From an uncultured Flavobacteriaceae bacterium (GTDB taxonomy: Bacteria; Bacteroidota; Bacteroidia; Flavobacteriales; Flavobacteriaceae): DNA of 64,000 nt. Below the pieces are notes generated by a model. The model made no database searches, was not told where the DNA came from, and saw nothing but the letters and a program-made list of their open reading frames with translations. The stretch spans positions 124,001 to 188,000 of the forward strand of contig CANLXN010000006.1 of the NCBI GenBank assembly GCA_947495135.1, in the 5' to 3' direction. Shown one piece after another: positions 1 to 9,378 of the stretch (positions within the stretch are counted from its first letter, which is position 1; every line of letters starts with the position of its first letter). A program made the position numbers and the translations under genes.

Positions 1-649
1 TGCTCAAAAGACAACTTTTACCCTACAGAAGACAGGTGAAAGATTTTCTTTCTCTATAAACCCCTATGCAACCTTTATAAAAGAATTCATACTTATCGAA
101 CCCACTGGTATTCAACAAACCGTTCGCGGAAATTTTCAAGTGTGGGAATATCGACAGACCAACGCAAGATTATTAGGAATAGATACAGATGCTTCCTATG
201 AATTTACACCCAATCTAACTTTCACTAATAAATTTTCGTTAGTAAAAGGAAAGGATAATGTAACCAATAGACCGTTAATAAATATGCCTCCTGCGCGTGT
301 GAGCAATAGTCTTAATTATCTTTTATCATTAAAACAACCTGTTAATCTAGGGATCGAAAGTAGCTATGTGTTGAGGCAAAATGAATTCCCGAACGACAAT
401 TTCGACGTATTCTTACCCGAAACACAGTCTTTCGAAACGGTAGATGTAAGCACTCCACCTGATGCCTATCATTTGCTACATTTAAATGCAGGAACCACTT
501 TTAAATTGAAGAATATAAATACACTAGCAGTTAATTTAAAAGTAACCAATTTGATGAATACTTCTTATCGCGATTATTTAAATAGACTTAGATATTACGC
601 AGACGACTTAGGAAGATCAATTTTATTACAATTAAAAATCAATTATTAA
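1..649 (+). CDS. TonB-dependent receptor, C-terminal part (partial)
   Basis: The frame is open from base 2 to the stop at 649 with no start in the window, so the gene begins upstream. The visible 215 codons have the alternating polar and aromatic pattern of outer-membrane beta-strands and finish on a terminal tyrosine, as expected for a barrel inserted by the BAM machinery. The end carries motifs typical of TonB-dependent receptors: MPPARVSNSLNY, NLKVTNLMNTSYRDYLNRL and a final LGRSILLQLKINY strand. The TSYRDYLNRL plus GR arrangement resembles ZnuD-like metal receptors; that substrate is only an inference. A lipoprotein gene follows 19 bases later and is probably cotranscribed. The plug and TonB box are outside the window, so the substrate cannot be fixed. 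Confidence 0.9.
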   Translation, partial: AQKTTFTLQKTGERFSFSINPYATFIKEFILIEPTGIQQTVRGNFQVWEYRQTNARLLGIDTDASYEFTPNLTFTNKFSLVKGKDNVTNRPLINMPPARVSNSLNYLLSLKQPVNLGIESSYVLRQNEFPNDNFDVFLPETQSFETVDVSTPPDAYHLLHLNAGTTFKLKNINTLAVNLKVTNLMNTSYRDYLNRLRYYADDLGRSILLQLKINY

Positions 650-668
650 AAACCTAAAATTATATAAA

Positions 669-1220
669 ATGAAAAAATTAAAATTTTTACCACTCTTATT
701 GATTGCACTCGTAGTTATTGCATGTAATAACGACGATGACAATACTCCAGATATTGTAAATGAAGAAGAGTTAATCACTTCAGTGGTGGTCACCTTAGTT
801 AACGGCCCCGACACTGTTGTACTTTCCTCTCGTGATTTAGACGGTGACGGACCTAATGATCCTGAAGTTACTGTTTCTGGTAATCTACAAAATAACGTTA
901 GCTATGATGGAAGCGTTCAATTCTTAAATGAAACCGAATCTCCAGTAGATAACATTACATTGGAAGTGATTGAAGAAGCAGACGAGCATCAAGTATTTTT
1001 TATTCCCGGAAGTGGTTTAATTGTAACTCCAGAGTATGTCGATACCGATGCTGATGGAAATCCATTAGGAACACAATTCACACTAGCTACTGGCGATGCT
1101 AGCGATGGTACTTTTAACATCACATTACGTCATGAACCTACTAAGCCGAATGACGGATCTCTTTCAGACGCTGGAGGAGAAACAGATATTTCTGTTACCT
1201 TCGATCTAACAGTTGAATAA
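669..1220 (+). CDS. exported lipoprotein paired with the TonB-dependent receptor
   Basis: 183 residues. The N-terminus is a lipoprotein signal peptide (lysines, hydrophobic core, lipobox VIAC with the acylated Cys19), followed by an Asn/Asp-rich linker (NNDDDN) as in many surface or periplasmic lipoproteins of Bacteroidota. The rest is predicted to be beta-rich and acidic, with a DLDGDGPNDPEVTVSG stretch and a NETESPVDNITLEVIEEADEHQVFF segment that I associate with small flavobacterial lipoproteins lying next to TonB receptors. It starts 19 bases after the receptor and a strong hairpin terminator follows, so the two form the end of an operon. A role in capturing or releasing the receptor's ligand is inference; no catalytic motif is visible. 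Confidence 0.8.
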   Translation: MKKLKFLPLLLIALVVIACNNDDDNTPDIVNEEELITSVVVTLVNGPDTVVLSSRDLDGDGPNDPEVTVSGNLQNNVSYDGSVQFLNETESPVDNITLEVIEEADEHQVFFIPGSGLIVTPEYVDTDADGNPLGTQFTLATGDASDGTFNITLRHEPTKPNDGSLSDAGGETDISVTFDLTVE

Positions 1221-1240
1221 ACGTAAGATCGTAAAAAGAA

Positions 1241-1280
1241 AAGTCCGCTATGTAATTAAACATAGCGGACTTCTTTATTT
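1241..1280 (+). terminator. rho-independent terminator after receptor-lipoprotein operon
   Basis: A perfect 12-base-pair stem (aagtccgctatg at 1241-1252 with catagcggactt at 1261-1272), an 8-base loop, and a T-rich tail (ctttattttt). It lies 20 bases after the lipoprotein stop. The A-rich left side may let it also act for the convergent gene at 1345-1653. Confidence 0.85.
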
Positions 1281-1344
1281 TTAAAATCTATCTGAAATGT
1301 TCGAACCTCAAACTATTTCAAAGCGATTGGAACATTTATCTTCC

Positions 1345-1653
1345 TTAGTCGTTCACTTCCACTTCAATTGGTTGCATTCTACCTGGTTTTTCAGAGGAGA
1401 ACACAAAAGTATATAACCACATTAATGTGAAAGTAGGAATAAAGTCCGTTCCTGGGATAATCTCTTCAATAAAGACAATCCAAGAAGCAATTTTTCCAGA
1501 TTGTCCATCGTACATATCCCCCATTTTCTTGGCAGCATATGGCGCCCATAAAATATCAAGGAATGGCCCTACTACTGGAATCAAAGTAGATAAGACTCCA
1601 ATAATGTCATAAATAATCCCTGTACGGAGTAATTTATATTTGTTTGTTTTCAT
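1345..1653 (-). CDS. small conserved membrane protein of unknown function
   Basis: 102 residues. Two hydrophobic stretches are visible: one around residues 12-37 (GIIYDIIGVLSTLIPVVGPF then LDILWAPYAAKKM) and one around residues 60-85 (IVFIEEIIPGTDFIP, TFTLMWLYTFVF). The charged tail ends EVEVND. The pattern of two short hairpin-like membrane segments around a KKMGDMYDGQSGK loop suggests a small inner-membrane protein. I do not recognise a named family. It stands alone between the receptor operon, with which it converges, and folE on the same strand 150 bases upstream; the 1654-1804 gap shows no clear promoter box or repeat. Confidence 0.65.
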   Translation of the reverse strand: MKTNKYKLLRTGIIYDIIGVLSTLIPVVGPFLDILWAPYAAKKMGDMYDGQSGKIASWIVFIEEIIPGTDFIPTFTLMWLYTFVFSSEKPGRMQPIEVEVND

Positions 1654-1804
1654 AGCAATAAATAGTATTAAATTCTAACTCTAGTAACGCAATAAAGATG
1701 CCAAAGATTGTAATATAGACAAGTTTGCGCTACGGGATCTCTTTTTAAATAGAAGTCTTCTAATTGAACCTTGCTGTCCAACTCCTACAGAAATAGCTCA
1801 CTAA

Positions 1805-2404
1805 TTATGACAGACTGGTACTTATCAACTTTAAAAATTCGTTTCGTGTTTCTATTTTCTGAAACTGCCCTCTAAATCCAGAGGTGGTCGTAACACTATT
1901 TTGTTTTTGAACTCCCCTCATCATCATGCACATGTGAGATGCTTCAATTACAACTGCCACACCTTTTGGTTGTAACGTATCGTTAATACACTCCAAAATA
2001 TCATGTGTAAGTCTTTCCTGAACTTGAAGTCTCCTCGCAAATACATCTACTATTCGAGGAATTTTACTCAGTCCTACAATATGTCCATTAGGAATGTATG
2101 CAATATGGGCTTTTCCGAAAAACGGTAGAATATGATGCTCGCATAGCGAATACAACTCAATATCTTTTACAATAACCATGTCATTATAATCTTCTGCAAA
2201 CATGGCTCCTTTTAAAATTTTCGCTGGGTCTTCACAGTGTCCAGAGGTAAGAAACTGAATCGCCTTTGCCGCCCGCTCTGGAGTTTTCACTATTCCTTCA
2301 CGTTCAACATCCTCTCCAACACCTTTAAGTATCTCCGTGAAATTTTCTTTTAGCTCATCAGTGATATGCTGATCGTATTCTTCAAACGTCTTATATGATC
2401 CCAT
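1805..2404 (-). CDS. folE: GTP cyclohydrolase I
   Basis: 199 residues, the usual length. It converts GTP to 7,8-dihydroneopterin triphosphate, the first step of folate and pterin synthesis, in the cytoplasm. The zinc ligands are visible as Cys88 and His91 in [20 protein letters not shown] and Cys159 in [12 protein letters not shown]. The motif [20 protein letters not shown] and the substrate-site segment [14 protein letters not shown] are intact. The start codon overlaps the msrA stop by one base (TAATG on the minus strand), so the two are translationally coupled, msrA being upstream. No oddities. Confidence 0.97.
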   Translation of the reverse strand: MGSYKTFEEYDQHITDELKENFTEILKGVGEDVEREGIVKTPERAAKAIQFLTSGHCEDPAKILKGAMFAEDYNDMVIVKDIELYSLCEHHILPFFGKAHIAYIPNGHIVGLSKIPRIVDVFARRLQVQERLTHDILECINDTLQPKGVAVVIEASHMCMMMRGVQKQNSVTTTSGFRGQFQKIETRNEFLKLISTSLS

Positions 2405-2958
2405 TAATTTATTTTTAATTTGTCTGCGTAGAACTCCTTTATCTTATTGATTTTAGGCGTTATTATGAATTGACAGTAAGGTTGCTCTTTGTTTTGATTA
2501 TAGTAGTTGGCATGATCCTCTCCTGCCAAATAAAAAGTTCCCAAAGATGATATAGCAGTTACGATAGGATCTTTAAACACCCGATTTTCAGTTAGCAGGG
2601 CTATAAATGCTTCTGCCTTTTCCTTCTGCTCTTCAGTGGTATAAAAAATCTCACTTCTATATTGAGTTCCCCTATCATTACCCTGCCTATTTAAAGTAGT
2701 AGGATCATGGGTAGCAAAAAATACTTCCAACAAGGTATCAATGGTTATAATTGATGGGTTATACACTATTCGTATTCCTTCGGCGTGACCCGTTCTCCCG
2801 CTGCACACTTCTCTATATGCAGGGTTTTTAATAGCTCCTCCTGTATAGCCAGAAGCTACTTGTTCCACTCCTTCTAAACGTTGAAAAACGGCTTCTGTAC
2901 ACCAAAAACAGCCATTTGCAAATACAATTTCTTCTTTCTCTGTCATAGATTCAATCAA
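2404..2958 (-). CDS. msrA: peptide-methionine (S)-S-oxide reductase MsrA
   Basis: 184 residues. It reduces the S-epimer of methionine sulfoxide in oxidised proteins and free methionine. The catalytic motif GCFWC is at residues 16-20 with nucleophile Cys17; the family motifs [35 protein letters not shown] and AEDHANYY-like ([11 protein letters not shown]) are present. There is no signal peptide, so it acts in the cytoplasm. An alternative start is Met5 (MTEKEE), which sits closer to the family's usual N-terminus. It is first in a two-gene unit with folE and is divergent from the gene at 3087; no TAnnTTTG box is obvious in the 128-base gap. Confidence 0.96.
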   Translation of the reverse strand: MIESMTEKEEIVFANGCFWCTEAVFQRLEGVEQVASGYTGGAIKNPAYREVCSGRTGHAEGIRIVYNPSIITIDTLLEVFFATHDPTTLNRQGNDRGTQYRSEIFYTTEEQKEKAEAFIALLTENRVFKDPIVTAISSLGTFYLAGEDHANYYNQNKEQPYCQFIITPKINKIKEFYADKLKIN

Positions 2959-3086
2959 AGTTAGTGTTAAAATAAATCTGTTTTAACAATCTGTGCAGTA
3001 TTTAACTTTTCGTTAGCAACTAACCTGTAAGGAGTGTTTTACTTTTACAATCGAATCAACCCCACAGCACTTACTAAACCATCTTA

Positions 3087-5507
3087 ATGAAAATCTTACT
3101 TCTGCTGCTTGCTCTGTTTATTGGTTCTTCCCCTCTATTCGCCCAAGAAAAGAAAACACTACGGGCAACCCGAATATCGAATCCGCCAAAGATTGATGGC
3201 GTCTTAGACGATGAGATGTGGCAATCATTACCAATCTATGGACAATTCGCCCAATATGAGCCAGGAAATGATAAAACTGTTAATCAAGATTACGCCACCG
3301 AAGTAAAAATGGCCTACGACGATAAAGCCATTTATATTGGGGCATTCATGCAGGACCCAAATCCCCAAGAAATCTTAAGTCAGTTTTCGCAACGAGACGA
3401 AATTTTTGTGCAAGCCGATCATTTTTCGGTAGCATTGAACACCTACAATGACGGAATCAACGAGACCCATTTCTTTGTGACTAGTGCAGGAACCATTGGA
3501 GATGCCTTAGTCTCTCAAGGAGATTTTGATTTTAGCTACAATGTAGTATTCGAGTGTCGAGTTTCTAAGAATGAAAGCGGCTGGTTCGCAGAATATAAAA
3601 TTCCGTATAATGCTCTTCGCTTTCCAGAAGTGGAGACCCAGGATTGGGGTATCAACTTTTACAGACGAATGGTAAAACAAAACGAAACGCATTCTTGGAA
3701 CTACATCAATACTTCTAAAGGAATTGAATCACAATATAGCGGAAACGTTGTTGGAGTAAGTAATATTGATTCTCCTGTAAGGCTTACCTTGTTTCCATTT
3801 GCACAAGGAGTAGTCACCTCATTTGATGGCGAAACCGCAACCGATTTTAGTGCTGGTATGGACGTTAAATATGGCTTGAGTGATAGCTTTACCTTAGATG
3901 CAACTCTAATTCCCGATTTCGGGCAAGCTGCCTTTGACGAATTAGAGCTTAACCTTGGACCCTTTGAGCAGGTTTTTGACGAACAGCGTCAGTTTTTTAC
4001 CGAAGGAACCGATCTTTATAATAAAGGAGGTCTTTTCTTTTCTAGAAGAGTTGGAAGTGCTCCTACGGGTGACGGAGGAGAGCTTGCAGAAAATGAGGAA
4101 ATTTCAGAATATCCCTCAAAAGTAAATCTTCTAAACGCGCTTAAGATTTCAGGAAGAACCAAAGACAATTTAGGGGTGGGCTTTTTTAACGCAATTACTG
4201 AAAAAACCTATGCCAACGTTACCGATACTATAACAGGTGATACCCGTGAGGTACTAGTTGAACCCCTCACCAATTATAATATTTTTGTGTTAGATCAACA
4301 GTTCAATGGCAATTCGTCCATCTCCCTGATCAACACCAATGTCACTAGAAATGGCAGTGGCTTTAGAGATGCCAATACCTCGGCCTTTGTTTTTGATGTG
4401 GCAGATAAAGGAAATAACTACAGAACCTCAGGTAGAGCAATAGTGAGTAACGTGAATAGGATCAATGGCTGGGAAACAGGTTTTGGGAGCGAACTTGATA
4501 TTTTTAAGGTTAAAGGAAATTTTCGATACCGAGTAGGACATGATTTTGCAAACACTACCTACGATATTAATGACCTTGGAGTAAACTTCAGAAATAATTT
4601 CAACAACTTTGTGGTTGGCGCATCCTATCAAATATTTGAACCCACAAAAGTTTTTAATCGATACCGCTTCGAAATCACCGCTAGACATCGAAGGCTTTAT
4701 CAGCCCAGTGTTGAAACTCAAAACAGTTTAAATGCCGATTGGTTTTTCGTTACCAAAGAACGTTTCGCTTTTGGCGGATTTTTAGGGTACAATTCAGATC
4801 GGAAAGACTACTTTGAGCCTAGAGTAGATGGTAAGTTTGTTATTTTTCCTGAAAATTTGGGAGGCCGAATCTGGTGCTCTTCAGATTACCGGAAAAAATT
4901 TGCATACGATCTTGGAATTGGTCATCGACAGGCTTTTGGAGAACCACTCACCCAATATTTTATGGACATTTCGCCAAGGTATCGTTTCTCAGACAAAATG
5001 CTCGTAGTGCTGAAAACAGATATCTCCATTCGGAACGACATGTTTGGTTGGATAGACAATACAGAAACAGACGTATTTTTTGGCCAGCGCGACATTAAAA
5101 GTTTAGAAAACGAAATAACTGCTTCGTACAATTTTGATCCTTATAAAGCGATCGACCTACGTTTCAGAAACCTATGGACCGTGGCAGATTACAGCGATGA
5201 TATTTTTTGGTCTCTTAATGACGACGGCACTCGCTCGCTCTTCGATTACGACATTACCGAAAATGATCCGAATAGAAATTTTAATATATGGAATATCGAT
5301 TTGAGCTTTAGATGGAGGTTTGCTCCTGGAAGTGAGGCCACGCTTCTTTATCGAAATCAAATCTTTAAACAAGACGAGCAGGCAACACTAGGTTATGGAG
5401 AAAGCTTAGGAGACCTTTTTAACGAACCAAGCCAACATACGGTATCTTTAAGAGTGACTTACTTCATCGATTACAACAACCTCAACCTTTTTAAAAGTAA
5501 GACGTAA
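3087..5507 (+). CDS. exported CBM9-like / DUF5916-type outer-membrane protein
   Basis: 806 residues. A signal peptide spans about residues 1-19 (cut after PLFA). Residues about 25-220 resemble a family 9 carbohydrate-binding-like domain: KIDGVLDDEMWQSLP, then VKMAYDDKAIYIGAFMQDP, DHFSVALNTYNDG and the WFAEYKIPYNALRFP motif. From about residue 230 to the end the sequence alternates short polar/aromatic strands (for example FRYRVGHDFANTTYDINDLG) consistent with a large outer-membrane beta-barrel, ending FIDYNNLNLFKSKT. Proteins of this architecture in Bacteroidota are usually named DUF5916 or carbohydrate-binding family 9 proteins; substrate unknown. Standalone, with long spacers on both sides. 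Confidence 0.85.
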   Translation: MKILLLLLALFIGSSPLFAQEKKTLRATRISNPPKIDGVLDDEMWQSLPIYGQFAQYEPGNDKTVNQDYATEVKMAYDDKAIYIGAFMQDPNPQEILSQFSQRDEIFVQADHFSVALNTYNDGINETHFFVTSAGTIGDALVSQGDFDFSYNVVFECRVSKNESGWFAEYKIPYNALRFPEVETQDWGINFYRRMVKQNETHSWNYINTSKGIESQYSGNVVGVSNIDSPVRLTLFPFAQGVVTSFDGETATDFSAGMDVKYGLSDSFTLDATLIPDFGQAAFDELELNLGPFEQVFDEQRQFFTEGTDLYNKGGLFFSRRVGSAPTGDGGELAENEEISEYPSKVNLLNALKISGRTKDNLGVGFFNAITEKTYANVTDTITGDTREVLVEPLTNYNIFVLDQQFNGNSSISLINTNVTRNGSGFRDANTSAFVFDVADKGNNYRTSGRAIVSNVNRINGWETGFGSELDIFKVKGNFRYRVGHDFANTTYDINDLGVNFRNNFNNFVVGASYQIFEPTKVFNRYRFEITARHRRLYQPSVETQNSLNADWFFVTKERFAFGGFLGYNSDRKDYFEPRVDGKFVIFPENLGGRIWCSSDYRKKFAYDLGIGHRQAFGEPLTQYFMDISPRYRFSDKMLVVLKTDISIRNDMFGWIDNTETDVFFGQRDIKSLENEITASYNFDPYKAIDLRFRNLWTVADYSDDIFWSLNDDGTRSLFDYDITENDPNRNFNIWNIDLSFRWRFAPGSEATLLYRNQIFKQDEQATLGYGESLGDLFNEPSQHTVSLRVTYFIDYNNLNLFKSKT

Positions 5508-5621
5508 AATGAAAATCTGCTGTTAAACAGGAAGACTTTATTATTTTTAGTTTCATTACAACGCTATTCTCCCTGCTGGATTTAAAATGAAATTAGTATT
5601 TTCACAACCTCAAGCCACCAT

Positions 5622-6281
5622 ATGATTTCAGCAAAGAATATTCACAAATATTACGATCAGCTTCATGTTTTAAAAGGAGTGGATCTAGATATTAAAAAAG
5701 GAGAAATAGTCTCTATTGTGGGCGCGTCTGGTGCTGGAAAAACTACTCTTTTGCAAATCATTGGCACCCTTGATAAACATTCGGAGGGAACACTCTTAAT
5801 ACACCAAACCGATATTGCAAGCCTCAACCGAAAAGCCCTAGCGCAGTTTAGAAATGAACATCTCGGCTTTATTTTTCAGTTTCATCAACTTTTACCAGAG
5901 TTTACGGCTTTGGAGAATGTCTGCATTCCGGCTTTTATTAAAAAAACACCAAAGGCAGCAGCCGAAAAAAGAGCAAAAGAATTACTTGCTTTTTTAGGCC
6001 TTTCACATCGTGAAAATCACAAGCCAAACGAGCTTTCGGGTGGCGAACAGCAGCGTGTTGCAGTGGCAAGAGCGCTCATTAATAATCCGTCGATTATTCT
6101 CGCAGACGAACCCAGTGGAAACTTAGACACCGAAAGCGCCGAAAACTTGCATAATCTATTCTTCGAATTAAGAGACGAATTTGGACAAACCTTTGTAATT
6201 GTAACACACAACGAAGAGTTGGCTGGGATGGCAGACCGCAAACTGGTCATGCAAGATGGAGTAATTATTAGTTCTGAATGA
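5622..6281 (+). CDS. lolD: ABC transporter ATPase, LolD/MacB type
   Basis: 219 residues, a single nucleotide-binding domain. Visible: Walker A GASGAGKT at residues 34-41, Q-loop at Gln86, signature [15 protein letters not shown] from residue 138, Walker B IILADEP at 158-164, D-loop GNLDT and the switch His in IVTHNEE. The insert [19 protein letters not shown] is characteristic of the LolD/FtsE/MacB class, which in lipoprotein release powers LolCE-type permeases. No permease of that class lies nearby; the stop overlaps the next gene, a large membrane protein, by four bases (ATGA). So the class is firm, while the role in lipoprotein sorting is from family knowledge only. Confidence 0.88.
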   Translation: MISAKNIHKYYDQLHVLKGVDLDIKKGEIVSIVGASGAGKTTLLQIIGTLDKHSEGTLLIHQTDIASLNRKALAQFRNEHLGFIFQFHQLLPEFTALENVCIPAFIKKTPKAAAEKRAKELLAFLGLSHRENHKPNELSGGEQQRVAVARALINNPSIILADEPSGNLDTESAENLHNLFFELRDEFGQTFVIVTHNEELAGMADRKLVMQDGVIISSE

Positions 6282-7972
6282 TCTTAATACTGCTATACTG
6301 GTTCGGACTTTTTATCGCTTTCTCGATAGCCGGATTGGGAGTACAACGTCTATTCCAAATTAAGGAGCTACATCCAATACTCGTTCCAATTATTGGCTCG
6401 TTTGGAATCACTTTGGCAGCAGGGATTTGGGCCTTTGCTTTGCCACTAAATTATCTGTTTGATATCTCATTACTTATAATTGTTATAGGCATTAGTTTTT
6501 ATTCGAAATTTTCAATTAAACAATATCTACACTCTTTAAAAAAACTGTTCTACACCTTCACCCCATTCTTAAAAACACTTTTGGGGTTGATCATCCTACT
6601 TGCGGCTATTAAAACCGCAGGAGTTCCTTCCATAGTAGATAATGAATCGTACTATATTCAAACCATCAAATGGTTAGACACCTATGGTTGGGTGCATGGC
6701 CTTGGAAATCTTCATCCGTTTTTAGCTCAGCAATCGGGTTGGCACCTTCTACATGCAGCAGTTAATTTGAATAATTTGAAAATTTATTTTAATGACATAA
6801 ATGGCTTGTATCTTATTTTTGCCAATATCTACGCATTTGGTTATCTGTCGGAATACGTTCGCAGTCGAGAAAACACAAAGCTAATTATTGGCTTATTTCC
6901 TCTCTTTAATATCTTCTTATTTCAATTTATTGATTCGCCTTCGCCAGATTTAGGGGTTTACATTCTTGGATATTTTGTTTTCGCTGAATATCTCAAAAGA
7001 AATGAATCCACCCCGTCATCCAGCTTTCTTTTACTAAGCCTTCTAGTTATTTGGTCGGTTTTTATAAAAGGTACCGCCATCTTTTTAATTGTATTTCCAC
7101 TAGCGTTTTTACTAAAAAACAAATCACTTATTAGAAGATCAATTGTCTTAAAATCTATGCTAACTGGAGTATTTGTTGCTCTTATCTTCTTCGGAAAAAA
7201 CATCTGGGTGAGTGGATTACCGCTATTTCCATTAGATGTTTTAGCAGTAGAAGTACCTTGGAGATTATCGGACATTATCATGAATTTTCTGAACGATCAA
7301 ATGCAACCCGCCGGATATAAAATGACCGCAGAGCAAATTTCAAATGCATCATTCCTAGAAATGTTTAAACACTGGTTACTGCTTCCTAAACTTGCAGGCC
7401 TTTTCAATATAACCATCACCCTACTTTTAATCACATTTCCTTTTGCCATTAAAAAGGTAAAAGATTCGAATGCCTCGTTCTTACTATTTCTAACCACCCT
7501 CCTACAAATGTTACTGCTCTGGAGTACTTCTCCGCAGTACCGCTTTTTCTTCGGTCTATTGATGCTGTTATTTTTAGTGATACTTTCAAAAGTAGTTCGG
7601 CATAAAAACATCATTTACCCAATGCTATCGATCGTTTGGGCAGGTATTTTAGCAGTCATATTTCTCCCTTCTTTGGTTGGAAAACTAAACACAAATACAC
7701 TTCAGTTGCAGCAACAAGGTTTCCAAATTACTCAGCTTTGGAAACCTGGGCCAAATACTCAACATCAAGACGTAGATTATTCAGAAGAAAAAATAAAAAA
7801 CCTCCACTACTACGATCCTCAAAATCTAGAATTTTTCTGGGGTACTGGAGACGGACCATTACCTTGTGTTCAAAAAGAACAACTAGAATACTTTGAGACT
7901 TACTATAAGATCTTACCTCAACAGTTGGGAGAGCATATAAATGAAGGGTTTTATACCGAAGAGCTCGAATAA
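6278..7972 (+). CDS. polytopic membrane protein, possible GT-C-type (LIC_10190-like)
   Basis: 564 residues with at least ten hydrophobic segments across residues 1-470 and a soluble C-terminal tail of about 95 residues. The periplasmic-loop motif [18 protein letters not shown] followed by [18 protein letters not shown], and later [11 protein letters not shown], resembles large flavobacterial membrane proteins named LIC_10190 family, whose layout is similar to GT-C glycosyltransferases. Which sugar or lipid is handled cannot be read from the sequence. It overlaps the LolD-type ATPase gene by ATGA and is followed after six bases by the TIGR02757 gene, so the three form one operon. The name is moderately sure, the function is not. 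Confidence 0.7.
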   Translation: MILILLYWFGLFIAFSIAGLGVQRLFQIKELHPILVPIIGSFGITLAAGIWAFALPLNYLFDISLLIIVIGISFYSKFSIKQYLHSLKKLFYTFTPFLKTLLGLIILLAAIKTAGVPSIVDNESYYIQTIKWLDTYGWVHGLGNLHPFLAQQSGWHLLHAAVNLNNLKIYFNDINGLYLIFANIYAFGYLSEYVRSRENTKLIIGLFPLFNIFLFQFIDSPSPDLGVYILGYFVFAEYLKRNESTPSSSFLLLSLLVIWSVFIKGTAIFLIVFPLAFLLKNKSLIRRSIVLKSMLTGVFVALIFFGKNIWVSGLPLFPLDVLAVEVPWRLSDIIMNFLNDQMQPAGYKMTAEQISNASFLEMFKHWLLLPKLAGLFNITITLLLITFPFAIKKVKDSNASFLLFLTTLLQMLLLWSTSPQYRFFFGLLMLLFLVILSKVVRHKNIIYPMLSIVWAGILAVIFLPSLVGKLNTNTLQLQQQGFQITQLWKPGPNTQHQDVDYSEEKIKNLHYYDPQNLEFFWGTGDGPLPCVQKEQLEYFETYYKILPQQLGEHINEGFYTEELE

Positions 7973-7978
7973 TAGACT

Positions 7979-8743
7979 ATGAATAAAAAAGAACTAAAAG
8001 ATTTTTTGGATGAAAAAGTACTCTTGTACAACCAAACCTCCTTTATCCAAAGTGATCCTATTCAAATTCCCCGACTCTTCACCACAAAAGAGGATATAGA
8101 AATTGCTGGCTTTTTAGTTGCCACTATTGCTTGGGGAAACCGAAAAAGTATCATCAATAACGGCAATAGATTAATGGATATGATGGGAAATAGTCCGTTC
8201 GATTTTATAATGAATTATTCTGAAAAGGATCTTGAAGATTTATCCTCATTCGTACACCGAACCTTTAACGGGGACGACCTTACTTATTTTATGAAAGCAC
8301 TTCGAAACATTTATTTGAAGCACAACGGACTAGAAGCTGTATTTGCGCTCCATGCCGAAAAACAGTCCTTACAAATGGCTATACACGAGTTCAAAAAGGT
8401 GTTTTTTAGTATTCCACATCTTCCAAGGACTCAAAAACACGTGAGCGACCCTTTGAAAAACTCGGCAGCCAAAAGAATCAATATGTACTTGCGCTGGATG
8501 GTACGTCCGGGGAATACAGGAGTCGACTTCGGGATCTGGAATTCTTTATCCCCAGCTCAGCTATCCTGCCCTTTAGACGTTCATAGCGGAAATGTCGCCA
8601 GAAAACTAAAACTTCTAAAGCGAAAACAAAACGACGGAAAAGCCTTGGCAGAACTAGATGCTGCACTCCGAAAATTGGATCCAATGGATCCTGTGAAGTA
8701 CGATTTTGCCCTATTTGGTCTTGGAGCTTTTGAAAAGTTTTGA
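7979..8743 (+). CDS. TIGR02757 / DUF2400 family protein
   Basis: 254 residues, soluble, no signal peptide. The sequence matches what I know of the TIGR02757 (DUF2400) family: an N-terminal KELKDFLDEKVLLYNQ, the conserved DPIQIPRLFTTKEDIEIAGFLVATIAWGNRKSII block, and a second block KRINMYLRWMVRPGNTGVDFGIW with LSCPLDVHSGNVARKL near residues 195-210. The helical repeats and LDVHSGNVAR segment recall helix-hairpin-helix DNA glycosylase folds, but no function is established. Third gene of the operon starting with the LolD-type ATPase. Confidence 0.85.
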   Translation: MNKKELKDFLDEKVLLYNQTSFIQSDPIQIPRLFTTKEDIEIAGFLVATIAWGNRKSIINNGNRLMDMMGNSPFDFIMNYSEKDLEDLSSFVHRTFNGDDLTYFMKALRNIYLKHNGLEAVFALHAEKQSLQMAIHEFKKVFFSIPHLPRTQKHVSDPLKNSAAKRINMYLRWMVRPGNTGVDFGIWNSLSPAQLSCPLDVHSGNVARKLKLLKRKQNDGKALAELDAALRKLDPMDPVKYDFALFGLGAFEKF

Positions 8744-8798
8744 TTCCAAATGTTAGTGTTGGATATTTCATTCGACTACTTCTACCTAACATGGCATT

Positions 8799-9284
8799 AT
8801 GAAATACTTCCTTCTATCTATAGCGTTATTGACCTCTATTTTTGCTTCCGCTCAAATGGACAATCAAAAATTAGAAGAGCTGTTAAGTAAACACGCAGAT
8901 TCAGTTGTTGGAATTTCTGGAAGATGGCAGGTCACTTACAAAGAATTACCCATGATGGTGATTACAGATGAAACCAACAATAGAATGCGTATTATTGCTC
9001 CTATTGTTGATGTAGATCAATTAAGTAAAGACGTACTGTTAGATTGTTTAGCCGCAAATTTTCATTCCGCTTTGGACGTGAAATATGCATTATCCAACGA
9101 TATTATTTGGTCTGTGTATATTCATCCGTTGAGTCCGTTAACCGAAATGGAAGTTGAAAGTGCAGTGTCACAAGTTTATTATGCTGCAGCCACTTTTGGA
9201 AACACCTACACCAGTACGCCATTGGTTTTTGGTGGGGCAAATGGAGAACCTCAGGAACCCGAGATTAAGTTGAATAAGATGTAG
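8799..9284 (+). CDS. small exported protein with YbjN-like features
   Basis: 161 residues. A signal peptide covers about residues 1-18 (cut after IFASA). The mature part has a helix, a beta segment (WQVTYKELPMMVITDETNNRMRIIAPI), and the helical LLDCLAANFHSALDVKYALSNDIIWSVYIHPLSPL stretch. This order recalls YbjN/CesT-like small folds in which a beta-sheet is packed against helices, but the resemblance is by eye only. It is 55 bases after the TIGR02757 gene and 94 bases before the BatA-like gene, which has its own promoter box. Function unknown; expected in the periplasm. Confidence 0.7.
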   Translation: MKYFLLSIALLTSIFASAQMDNQKLEELLSKHADSVVGISGRWQVTYKELPMMVITDETNNRMRIIAPIVDVDQLSKDVLLDCLAANFHSALDVKYALSNDIIWSVYIHPLSPLTEMEVESAVSQVYYAAATFGNTYTSTPLVFGGANGEPQEPEIKLNKM

Positions 9285-9353
9285 CGCAACTGATTTTAAA
9301 AAGAAATTAACGCATCTCTGTTCGTAAAGCGTTTATATTTACATTCCATTTTA

Positions 9354-9361
9354 TATCTTTG
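9354..9361 (+). promoter_or_regulatory. -7 box TATCTTTG for the BatA-like gene
   Basis: Exact match to the Bacteroidota -7 consensus TAnnTTTG, 18 bases before the ATG at 9379, giving a leader of about ten bases. No clear TTG -33 element is seen at the usual spacing. Confidence 0.6.
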
Positions 9362-9378
9362 ACCCAACATTTATTGGA

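Noticed and set aside
8747-8795. Inverted repeat ATGTTAG...CTAACAT before the exported protein gene at 8799
   Set aside because: Seven-base arms more than 30 bases apart are expected by chance in AT-rich sequence; no T run follows.
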